Position numbers and translations under genes: made by a program. From positions 1 to 31,678 of IMG/VR virus record IMGVR_UViG_3300032401_002335: a stretch of 31,678 bases of DNA; one strand, given 5' to 3'. The DNA is from a virus. The notes beneath the pieces were generated by a model, which saw nothing but the letters and a program-made list of their open reading frames with translations, ran no database searches and had not been told where the DNA came from. Each line of letters starts with the position of its first letter. Position 1 is the first letter of the stretch. Shown piece by piece: positions 22,664-28,763 of the stretch.

Positions 22664-22992
22664 TCTGTGCTCCAATCCGGCTCAACAACCGTTGGCCTTT
22701 TACCATCATTTTTCTTTCTGAATTCTTCGGGGCTGGTGAAACCGGCCACCCTGCCACGCTTGGTCTCAATAATCCAGGCGACCTCCTGCATTGTTCGCAG
22801 GTTGGTCTTGGCTCTGCTGTTGTAGGATGTGCATTCCACTATTTTTGTTTTAATTGGTGCGTCGAATTGCCAACATCTCATGAATTCCTCAGAATCGCCC
22901 TCCCCTTGAGCGAAGATGCAGTTCGAGCAACTCCTGCATAGAAAGGGTTTACCACCACGGGTTCCGTACTTGATGTTAATGGTCATTGCCAT
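22660..22992 (-). CDS. Small Cys-rich hypothetical protein
   Basis: This 110-residue protein has CRSCSNCIFAQGE near residue 19 and further Cys at about 40 and 54 (RCWQF, VECTSY), giving a probable metal site; the C-terminus is charged and hydrophilic. Cys spacing is compatible with either a zinc finger or an iron-sulfur site; neither can be settled here. It overlaps the upstream glycosyltransferase by one base and the downstream dehydratase by 4 bp, so it is clearly part of the glycan operon. Confidence 0.65.
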   Translation of the reverse strand: MAMTINIKYGTRGGKPFLCRSCSNCIFAQGEGDSEEFMRCWQFDAPIKTKIVECTSYNSRAKTNLRTMQEVAWIIETKRGRVAGFTSPEEFRKKNDGKRPTVVEPDWSTE

Positions 22993-23621
22993 TAATGCAC
23001 CTCACTCAGGCTGATACCAGAGGACAGCTCTAAAGGCTTCAGGCTGTCCAGTATGGATTTCATTAGGGCCTGGGGATTCTTTACAGCATTGCATCTTCCC
23101 TGTTTCGTAGAATGCGCTCTATAGATAGCATTTCTGCAGAGGTTGGTTCTTGCGCCGTAGAGCACAAGCTTACAGAAAAGGTGATAATCTTCCCAGGACT
23201 CCCAAGAACTATATCCACCTACCTTTATGAACAAGTCGCGTGGAAAAAGGGTTCCGATGCACATGTAGTTACCCTGAGCGAGGGGTCTCTTTGGAAGCTC
23301 AATGGGGGCGGGGATGACGCAGTCTCCATCTTGTACGTATCTCATCATTGGATACCTAAGATCACCCGTTCCAACTAACATCGCCTCAACGTACCCGGGT
23401 TCCAGCTCGTCATCTGCGTCCAAACATATAACCAGATCAGAGGTGGCTTTTGATATGGCCAGATTGCGAACCTCGTCAATCGGTCCTGTCATGCGATGTA
23501 GTCCGATAAATTCTTTAGGTTGTACGGTTTGCATTTTTACTGATCTTGCAGCGCGCTGATAAAGCGGTTGCCAAACCTGTGGGTCACCATAACTGGATAC
23601 GACAACGGAGACTGACGGCAT
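22992..23621 (-). CDS. Glycosyltransferase family 2 protein
   Basis: This 209-residue protein is a classic GT2: N-terminal SVSVVVSSYGDP, VRNLAISKATSDLVICLDADDELEPGYV carrying the D-A-D-D-E site near residue 75, and SWESWEDYHLFCKLV (E-D catalytic-base region). The start is ATG 23621 behind GGAG. It is the first gene of the minus-strand glycan operon, downstream of an extended -10 promoter and a GGGCCC hairpin. Confidence 0.88.
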   Translation of the reverse strand: MPSVSVVVSSYGDPQVWQPLYQRAARSVKMQTVQPKEFIGLHRMTGPIDEVRNLAISKATSDLVICLDADDELEPGYVEAMLVGTGDLRYPMMRYVQDGDCVIPAPIELPKRPLAQGNYMCIGTLFPRDLFIKVGGYSSWESWEDYHLFCKLVLYGARTNLCRNAIYRAHSTKQGRCNAVKNPQALMKSILDSLKPLELSSGISLSEVH

Positions 23622-23633
23622 CAATTAACTCCA

Positions 23634-23662
23634 GGGCCCAAAGCGGTGAGCGCTTCGGGCCC
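23634..23662 (-). repeat. Hairpin in the 5' leader of the glycosyltransferase operon
   Basis: GGGCCC-A-AAGCG and CGCTT-C-GGGCCC flank a GTGAG loop: 11 pairs with one A-C mismatch. It lies between the promoter at 23698-23726 and the first start codon, about 10 bp before the ribosome site. No T-run follows in either direction. It may be a stabilising leader hairpin or an attenuator, or a weak terminator of the recombinase gene. Confidence 0.65.
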
Positions 23663-23697
23663 CTAAAGAAACGAACTACGCACAGACCATCAAAAGC

Positions 23698-23726
23698 ATT
23701 ATAGCATAACCAAATCAAGCTTTCTA
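23698..23726 (-). promoter_or_regulatory. Sigma70-type extended -10 promoter for the glycan operon
   Basis: On the minus strand, TAGAAA (23726-23721), a 17-bp spacer, then TGC-TATAAT (23703-23698) make a -35 with an extended -10 element. It reads into the leader hairpin and the glycosyltransferase operon, and it sits just before the recombinase stop codon on the other side. Confidence 0.65.
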
Positions 23727-23732
23727 CACCTT

Positions 23733-24317
23733 CTAGCAAAACAACCCCGAAACAACCTCATCAGCCAAAACGCCAGCAGAGTCACCATCCAAATAAGCGG
23801 TGGTTGCCGATAAAGACTTGTGTCCAAGCCACTTGGAAGCAGAAACAATACTTCCAGTTTTTTCACTGATAAGCTGTGCAACCGATCTCCTTGTGGTATG
23901 GCAAGAATTGCCCCGCAGCTCCGCAGACTTGCAAACCATAGCAAGGTATTTCTTGAATACCCTGTGTATCGACGACCTGTTTAGCGATGTCCAACGTTGG
24001 ACACAATTATTTGATTCGCTGCAGAATAGGAATGGATTGACATTGTTCTTCCTGGACGCCAAGTATTCAGCTATGGCTATCTGACAGCTATTGCGCAGCT
24101 TACGTTCAACCACCTTTCCTGTTTTTTGCATCCGCATCTTTAGAACCGGAAGAACCGTGCCATTCTCCGATACATCAGAAATCCTGATTCGTACAAGATC
24201 GCTGACCCTTAATCCCGCCGATACAGCCACTTCGAGTAGTGCATGATCACGCGGATTCGCACGCGACAAGTCGAGTAGCCGATTCAATCTGGCCTCGGTT
24301 AGAAAGAGCTTTGGCAT
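23733..24317 (-). CDS. Tyrosine recombinase, catalytic domain only
   Basis: This 194-residue protein consists of a bare tyrosine-recombinase catalytic domain: AGLRVSDLVRI (first Arg, R37), a Lys in the MQKTGK beta-hairpin, CHTTRRS (H-x-x-R), WLGHKSLSATTAY with the final His and the nucleophilic Tyr. The usual N-terminal SAM-like core-binding domain is missing. Small recombinases of this kind exist, but integrases are normally 300 or more residues. Its start overlaps the upstream zinc-finger gene by 71 bp. It could integrate the element, resolve multimers or invert DNA. One palindrome copy falls in the coding sequence. Confidence 0.85.
   Translation of the reverse strand: MPKLFLTEARLNRLLDLSRANPRDHALLEVAVSAGLRVSDLVRIRISDVSENGTVLPVLKMRMQKTGKVVERKLRNSCQIAIAEYLASRKNNVNPFLFCSESNNCVQRWTSLNRSSIHRVFKKYLAMVCKSAELRGNSCHTTRRSVAQLISEKTGSIVSASKWLGHKSLSATTAYLDGDSAGVLADEVVSGLFC
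23988..24003. repeat. Palindrome TGTCCAACGTTGGACA, copy 7
   Basis: Perfect copy within the recombinase gene, read on the minus strand as VQRW, the third different frame used. Confidence 0.95.
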
Positions 24318-24882
24318 ATGGTTTCACTCCTTTTCGATCCTGTACATTATGATACGATTGCCGCACCCTGTCAAGAACTTCTTTCATAACAGGGCGAACG
24401 GCCCCATCCACTACGCGAATAGAGCTATCGCACCTGGGGCAATAAAATGTCATAAGGTATCCCAATGTTTTCATCTCGTGCGAAACGGGAATAGATATCC
24501 GCATCCTCCGCAGGCCGCACGAGCACTCAGCCAGCTTGTGGCTGACGTTCAGATGATAACGCATGACATCGTCACGTCGCGTCTGATAGTGGCATTTAGG
24601 GCAAGTCTTGATGTTTGACGAATGCGGCGGTCGTTTGGGCTTCTTGTCCAGCTTGTCCCGCCGCGGGTCAGATAACAGGATCTTGAGCCCGCGCTCCTGT
24701 TCTGTGGGGCGGCAGTGCTCGCAGCGAGTGCGTTGATAGGGCTGGGTGCGCCAGAATTCGCGCGCTATGCGGAATACCTTGTGGCCGCAGTCTAGGTCCA
24801 GCTCCCAGTACGGTATCCTGTGTTTGGCCTGGATCAGCTTGGAGTGAAGGACTTTGGATTGTGTGATTCGGATGTTGGACAT
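24247..24882 (-). CDS. Multi-zinc-finger protein of unknown function
   Basis: This 211-residue basic protein has several Cys/His clusters: LDCGHKVF with CEHCRP (about residues 30-58), a C2H2-like CPKCHYQTRRDDVMRYHLNV..H (about 93-115), CSCGLRR and FYCPRCDSS. It probably binds DNA or RNA and may act as a directionality or regulatory factor for the recombinase, with which it shares 71 overlapping bases. The last 24 residues lie in that overlap and could be an accident of frame. A Shine-Dalgarno-like AGGA from an AACAGGA motif precedes the ATG. The family is not recognised. Confidence 0.65.
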   Translation of the reverse strand: MSNIRITQSKVLHSKLIQAKHRIPYWELDLDCGHKVFRIAREFWRTQPYQRTRCEHCRPTEQERGLKILLSDPRRDKLDKKPKRPPHSSNIKTCPKCHYQTRRDDVMRYHLNVSHKLAECSCGLRRMRISIPVSHEMKTLGYLMTFYCPRCDSSIRVVDGAVRPVMKEVLDRVRQSYHNVQDRKGVKPYAKALSNRGQIESATRLVACESA

Positions 24883-24903
24883 AGTATCCTGTTTTCCTAT
24901 TGA

Positions 24904-24980
24904 GTGGTCTGACCGGATTTGATACCGACCGTGGCTGTCCTGGCGCTAAACCGAAGTCGCGTTGACTTCCCGCAGACCAC
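24904..24980. repeat. Distant inverted repeat GTGGTCTG / CAGACCAC in the divergent intergenic region
   Basis: Eight-bp arms at 24904-24911 and 24973-24980 flank 61 bp between the divergently transcribed genes at 24882 and 25071. It may be a regulatory or attachment-related repeat; chance is not excluded. Confidence 0.4.
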
Positions 24981-25007
24981 GGGATAATTTGTACCACAGA
25001 ACAGGAC

Positions 25008-25040
25008 ATCTGTCAACAACTTTAATTTGGGTTGACAGAT
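25008..25040. promoter_or_regulatory. Operator-like inverted repeat overlapping the -35 box
   Basis: ATCTGTCAAC (25008-25017) and GTTGACAGAT (25031-25040) form a perfect 10-bp inverted repeat with a 13-bp spacer. The right arm contains the -35 hexamer, so a protein bound here should block the promoter. No clear repressor gene is nearby, except perhaps the HTH-like protein encoded directly downstream. Confidence 0.75.
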
Positions 25041-25061
25041 AACGGTAAGATGTGGTATAAT
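25032..25061 (+). promoter_or_regulatory. Strong sigma70-type promoter TTGACA-N18-TATAAT
   Basis: Both hexamers are consensus (25032-25037 and 25056-25061), with an 18-bp spacer. Transcription should start at about 25068, two to three bases before the ATG at 25071, and no Shine-Dalgarno site is present, so the mRNA is probably leaderless. Confidence 0.85.
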
Positions 25062-25070
25062 TTTTAACTT

Positions 25071-25664
25071 ATGGCAAAATGTCCTGAATTTGCATTATCT
25101 CGGTTGGGACCTCCGGAGACAAAAATCTCGAAATATGAATTTCACGAAAGGGCCAGCGAAACATATGCTCACTGGCTTGGTGGTAGTACCGAGGAGGAGA
25201 TAGCGGAATTTTTTAAGCTAACTGTAAAGGAAGTTGAAACCGACCTTCAACACATTAGGTCCTGTCTTCCGGTTAGGACCATTTTGGCGCACGGCAACGA
25301 CAGGATAAGGATTTTGTTGCAGCGTGAGCAGAGCGCTGATTTTAGAAGGTTGCTTAAAGAAACCCTTCAGAAGACGGCATCAGAATATCTACAGTCTGGA
25401 CTATCACCAGCTGCAAGTTTACGTGAATATCGAGAGGCGATAGGATTAACGCAGCGTCCCGAACCAATGGTACAGGTAAACACTCAGCATAATATTAATA
25501 TTGGTAGTGGAGATGGGAAGGCAACCTTTTCTTCCGCTGAAGATGTGGTCAGATCTGTTTTACGTGCTCAGAAAGAAGAGGAGAAGCTTCCGGTAATTGA
25601 CGTAGATGTTGAACTAGAATCTGAAGGGAATCCTGGAAATGAGGTTCCCGAAGACAACGAATAG
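25071..25664 (+). CDS. HTH-like DNA-binding protein, possible small terminase subunit or regulator
   Basis: This 197-residue protein has a likely helix-turn-helix in its N-terminal half (GGSTEEEIAEFFKLTVKEVETDL, about residues 37-60), a helical middle and an acidic low-complexity C-terminus (VDVELESEGNPGNE). The layout resembles phage small terminase subunits, which bind packaging sites, but a repressor role is equally possible because its own promoter carries a perfect operator-like repeat. It is read from a consensus promoter without a ribosome site. Codon use is slightly more AT-rich than in the sugar genes, and it has no AACAGGA. Confidence 0.6.
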   Translation: MAKCPEFALSRLGPPETKISKYEFHERASETYAHWLGGSTEEEIAEFFKLTVKEVETDLQHIRSCLPVRTILAHGNDRIRILLQREQSADFRRLLKETLQKTASEYLQSGLSPAASLREYREAIGLTQRPEPMVQVNTQHNINIGSGDGKATFSSAEDVVRSVLRAQKEEEKLPVIDVDVELESEGNPGNEVPEDNE

Positions 25665-25669
25665 ATTTC

Positions 25670-25851
25670 CGATTTTGCCATAGGACGTTTGCTGTTTCTC
25701 TCATTTTATTCTTAGTTTTATCGGAAAGAATGTTTCCAAGGCAATTTTGGTTTCCTTTAAGGGAATTACTTAAGTTTTTCAGATGCTCTTCTGATCTATT
25801 TTTTGCGTGATCGCTCATTATCTTCTTTTGTGTCAAGATTTCTATAGACAT
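25670..25851 (-). pseudogene. Remnant of a homing endonuclease (NUMOD3 fragment)
   Basis: Read on the minus strand, this stretch encodes NUMOD3-like repeats: RSEEHLKNLSNSLKG, NCLGNILSDKTKNKMRE, closely matching repeats in the endonuclease at 865-1608 (SNSLKGNKRRLG, SDKTKKKM). No GIY-YIG or HNH domain is present; upstream lies the promoter of the next gene. It is therefore the C-terminal scar of a third endonuclease, left convergent to the HTH-like gene. A short product from 25818 could be made but has no recognisable nuclease. Confidence 0.75.
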
Positions 25852-25873
25852 CCGCCCTTTTCTGGTGTATAAT
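25845..25873 (+). promoter_or_regulatory. Promoter TAGACA-N17-TATAAT upstream of gmhA
   Basis: TAGACA (25845-25850) and TATAAT (25868-25873) are separated by 17 bp. The downstream AATTGGAGG ribosome site precedes GTG 25897. The block GGTGTATAATTA...AATTGGAGG recurs before the transaldolase gene. Confidence 0.8.
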
Positions 25874-25896
25874 TACATCGATAATTGGAGGAATTT

Positions 25897-26493
25897 GTGA
25901 GTTTTACCGACGACTACCTGGAAGAAACGGCATGGATTATCCATGCCATAAGTCAGTCCGGTATTGACAGCTTAGCCAATCGTCTTGCTGAGATTCGCGG
26001 CGGAGCTGGCAGGGTGTTCTTCCTTGGTGTGGGCGGCAGCGCTGCCACGGCATCTCATGCCGTTAACGACTTCCGTAAGATTTGCGGCATAGAGTGCTAC
26101 GCCCCTACTGACAACGTGGCAGAGCTGACCGCACGCTGCAACGATGATGGGTGGCCTACGGTCTTTATCAGCTGGCTGAAGGGCTGCAAGCTGAATGATC
26201 ACGATGCCATCTTCATATTTTCCGTAGGAGGAGGCAATGCCGAGAAAGCAATCAGTGCCAATCTGGTTGAGGCAATCGACTTCGCGCGTATTCGCGGAGC
26301 CTCTATCCTGGGCGTTGTTGGCCGGGATGGTGGATACACAGCCAAGTATGCTGATGCCTGTGTTGTCATTCCTACAGCGAACCAGGACACCATCACACCG
26401 CACACTGAGGAGATGCATGGTGTAATCCTGCACCTGCTGGCCTCGCATCCTGTTTTAAAAACAGGACAAACAAAATGGGAGTCAACTAAGTGA
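25897..26493 (+). CDS. gmhA: Sedoheptulose-7-phosphate isomerase (GmhA)
   Basis: The start is GTG 25897, five bases after GGAGG; TTG 25885 overlaps the ribosome site and is rejected. The 198-residue SIS-domain protein has FFLGVGGSAATASHAVNDF (phosphosugar loop), FSVGGGNAEKAIS, and TPHTEEMHGVILHLL with the conserved active-site Glu and His. GmhA converts sedoheptulose-7-phosphate to D-glycero-D-manno-heptose-7-phosphate, the first step of heptose nucleotide synthesis. It is coupled to gmhB by a 4-bp overlap. An inverted pair of AACAGGA motifs lies in its last codons. Confidence 0.9.
   Translation: MSFTDDYLEETAWIIHAISQSGIDSLANRLAEIRGGAGRVFFLGVGGSAATASHAVNDFRKICGIECYAPTDNVAELTARCNDDGWPTVFISWLKGCKLNDHDAIFIFSVGGGNAEKAISANLVEAIDFARIRGASILGVVGRDGGYTAKYADACVVIPTANQDTITPHTEEMHGVILHLLASHPVLKTGQTKWESTK
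26448..26466. repeat. Inverted pair TCCTGTTTT-A-AAAACAGGA
   Basis: Two AACAGGA motifs face each other with 9-bp perfect arms and a single central A, 27 bp before the gmhA stop. This is the only tight inverted pair of the motif in the window. Confidence 0.9.
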
Positions 26494-27026
26494 ATCGACG
26501 CGCCGTATTCCTAGATCGAGATGGTGTGATAAACAAGGTCGTTATGCGCGATGGAATACAGGATTCTCCGCGCCATGGCGGCGAGTTGGTAATCATCGAT
26601 GGTGTAGAGGAGGCTATATGCATGCTGAGCAAGCAGGGTTTCCTGGTGATAATTGTTACTAATCAGCCCGGGGTAAAGCGCGGAACCCACAGAAAACAGG
26701 ATGTGGAGGAGATCCACAAGTTTATTGGAAACTACCTGATGATTGACGGAATCTATACATGCTACCATGATAACGAAGACAACTGTGCATGCCGAAAGCC
26801 TAAGGCGGGAATGCTTTATGATGCCGCGGAGAATATCGAAATAGACCTGGGTTCCAGCTACATGATTGGGGATAGGTGGCAGGACATTTGTGCTGGTAAC
26901 AACGCTGGCTGTAAAACAATTTTGGTGGACTACCACTATCCAATGAACAAAGATTCATGTCCTGATCACAGAACAGGATCATTGTTGGAAGCAGCGCAGT
27001 GGATCCTGTTACGGGAGAGAAAATAA
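26490..27026 (+). CDS. gmhB: D-glycero-D-manno-heptose-1,7-bisphosphate 7-phosphatase (GmhB)
   Basis: This 178-residue HAD phosphatase begins at GTG 26490, overlapping the gmhA stop. Motifs: FLDRDGVIN (motif I), VTNQPGVKRG (motif II), the zinc-loop segment CYHDNEDNCACRKPKAGM with motif III Lys, and MIGDRWQDICAGNNAG (motif IV). This set is specific to the GmhB group. It removes the 7-phosphate before nucleotide transfer. The gene contains two AACAGGA copies near its 3' end, and a third in the opposite direction. Confidence 0.9.
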   Translation: MNRRAVFLDRDGVINKVVMRDGIQDSPRHGGELVIIDGVEEAICMLSKQGFLVIIVTNQPGVKRGTHRKQDVEEIHKFIGNYLMIDGIYTCYHDNEDNCACRKPKAGMLYDAAENIEIDLGSSYMIGDRWQDICAGNNAGCKTILVDYHYPMNKDSCPDHRTGSLLEAAQWILLRERK

Positions 27027-27047
27027 TTTTTGTTCTTTAAGAAGGTG

Positions 27048-27053
27048 TATAAT
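27048..27053 (+). promoter_or_regulatory. -10 box of a promoter upstream of transaldolase
   Basis: TATAAT in the context GGTGTATAATTA, as before gmhA, followed by AATTGGAGG and GTG 27076. The -35 region is T-rich without a good hexamer, so the promoter may be weak or need help. Confidence 0.55.
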
Positions 27054-27075
27054 TAAACCTTGAATTGGAGGTAAC

Positions 27076-27792
27076 GTGACTAGGTTAACCGCACTTAAGA
27101 TAAAAATCTTTGCAGATGGTGCCGACAAAGCGGGGATGCTGGAGATGGCTAAGAACCCTCTTATCAAAGGGTTTACAACTAATCCCACGCTCATGCGCAA
27201 GGCGGGAATACAGGACTACAAAGCCTTTGCCCAAGACGTTCTGTTAAACATACCAAACCTTCCCGTATCTTTCGAGGTCTTTTCCGACGAGTTCGTGGAG
27301 ATGGAGCGGCAGGCGCGACTGATTGCAAGCTGGGGGCCTAATGTTTACGTCAAGATTCCTGTTACCAACACACGGGGGGCGTCATCTGGGCTGTTGATTC
27401 AGAAGCTGTCCAGTGAGGGAATCAAACTGAACGTGACAGCTTTAACCCACCTGCGTCAGGTGTCTGCGGTTGCCGCGTACCTAGATGACGTAACACCGGC
27501 ATACATCTCCGTGTTTGCTGGCCGTGTAGCCGATACAGGAGTGGACGCCTTCGCGGTCATGCGGGAGGCTAAGTATCTCGTAAAATTCAAGCCGAACATT
27601 GAGATAATCTGGGCATCTCCACGAGAGCTGTACAATATCTTCCAGGCCGATGCTGCCGGGGTAGACATCATCACGGTATCCAACGATATCTTGAAGAAGC
27701 TGCCGTTGATTGGCAAGGATCTGGACGAGTATAGTTTGGACACGGTGAAAATGTTCTATGAGGATGGAAAGAAAGCGGGGTTCATGTTATGA
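27076..27792 (+). CDS. tal: Transaldolase
   Basis: This 238-residue protein starts at GTG 27076 behind GGAGG. It has the transaldolase/TalC signature: IFADGADKAGM, the KGFTTNPTLM motif near residue 31, and VYVKIPV with the Schiff-base Lys at 93, then AAYLDDVTPAYISVFAGRV and later AAGVDIITV. Transaldolase exchanges three-carbon units among sugar phosphates and, with the split transketolase upstream, can make sedoheptulose-7-phosphate, the GmhA substrate. A fructose-6-phosphate aldolase activity cannot be excluded for this short subfamily. It overlaps the kinase by 4 bp. Confidence 0.87.
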   Translation: MTRLTALKIKIFADGADKAGMLEMAKNPLIKGFTTNPTLMRKAGIQDYKAFAQDVLLNIPNLPVSFEVFSDEFVEMERQARLIASWGPNVYVKIPVTNTRGASSGLLIQKLSSEGIKLNVTALTHLRQVSAVAAYLDDVTPAYISVFAGRVADTGVDAFAVMREAKYLVKFKPNIEIIWASPRELYNIFQADAAGVDIITVSNDILKKLPLIGKDLDEYSLDTVKMFYEDGKKAGFML

Positions 27793-28763
27793 TTATTGTG
27801 CGGAGCCCGTTAAGGATAACACTGGGTGGAGGGGGTACAGATGTGCCTTCGTATTCGGACAAATACGGAGGGTTTTGTATCAGTGCGGCCATTAATAAAC
27901 ATGTGTTCTGTTCTGTTACAAAGCCGTTTAAGCGTGGAATCTACCTCAAGTATTCTGAGTTGGAGGAGGTAGATTCTATTAACAGGGTCAAGCATCCGAT
28001 TATCAGAGAAGCTCTTAGATTGCTTGAAGTTGAGCCCTGTATTGAAATAACCGCTCTTGCAGACGTACCTTCTGGAACAGGACTCGGATCGTCCGGGTCG
28101 TTTACCACAGCTTTATTGAAAGCATTGTATCTGTTTCAAAAAAGGTCTGTATCACAGGATAAGCTGGCAGAGACAGCGTTCCACATAGAAGCTGAAATTT
28201 TGGGTGAGCCAGCAGGCAGACAAGATCAATACGCCTCAGCGTTTGGAGGAATAACATGCTTTGAATTTTGTGATGGTGTTGCTGACGTATTTCCTCTCAA
28301 TGTTTCCCCACGAACCTTGGATGATCTATCAAAAAACCTCCTTCTTTTTTTTACGGGATACAGCCGGTCAGCATACAAGGTTCTTAAAGAACAGGATGAG
28401 GCTACTCGTAGCTATGACAGTGATATGGTTAACCATCTGCACGAAATAAAGCGTCTTGGAATTTTGAGTATGGTCGCTTTGGAAAATGGTAAAACAGGAC
28501 TATGGGGAGACTACCTCCACACCCATTGGCTCAACAAGCGCAAGCGATCGGTGGCCATGTCCAACGATAAGGTGGACGAATGGTACCTCGGGGCAAGAAT
28601 GAATGGGGCCCGTGGCGGCAAGCTGGTTGGAGCTGGTGGTGGCGGGTTCTTCCTGTTCTATTGCGACGACCCTGATAAAGTGCGCGAGTATATGTCCAAC
28701 GTTGGACTCCAGGAATTGAAATATCAGTGGGACTTCGAAGGAACAAAAGTCCTCATATCATGA
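27789..28763 (+). CDS. hddA: GHMP kinase, probably D-glycero-alpha-D-manno-heptose-7-phosphate kinase (HddA-like)
   Basis: This 324-residue GHMP kinase has IIVRSPLRITLGGGGTDVPSY at the N-terminus, the ATP motif VPSGTGLGSSGSFTTALL (about residues 93-110), EPAGRQDQYASAFGG and a C-terminal GGKLVGAGGGGFFLFY. These motifs characterise HddA, which phosphorylates heptose-7-phosphate at C1. The neighbouring GmhA/GmhB and nucleotidyltransferase genes support this over galactose- or fucose-kinase alternatives. A palindrome copy lies near its end. It overlaps the next gene by 4 bp. Confidence 0.87.
   Translation: MIIVRSPLRITLGGGGTDVPSYSDKYGGFCISAAINKHVFCSVTKPFKRGIYLKYSELEEVDSINRVKHPIIREALRLLEVEPCIEITALADVPSGTGLGSSGSFTTALLKALYLFQKRSVSQDKLAETAFHIEAEILGEPAGRQDQYASAFGGITCFEFCDGVADVFPLNVSPRTLDDLSKNLLLFFTGYSRSAYKVLKEQDEATRSYDSDMVNHLHEIKRLGILSMVALENGKTGLWGDYLHTHWLNKRKRSVAMSNDKVDEWYLGARMNGARGGKLVGAGGGGFFLFYCDDPDKVREYMSNVGLQELKYQWDFEGTKVLIS
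28693..28708. repeat. Palindrome TGTCCAACGTTGGACT, copy 8
   Basis: Fifteen of sixteen bases match, with the same final T as copy 3; read as SNVGL near the kinase C-terminus. A half-site (TGTCCAACG) occurs at 28558-28566. Confidence 0.9.

Noticed and set aside
23634-23662. att site for the tyrosine recombinase
   Set aside because: The hairpin is a leader element by position; no direct repeat pair or tRNA end that would support an attachment site is visible.
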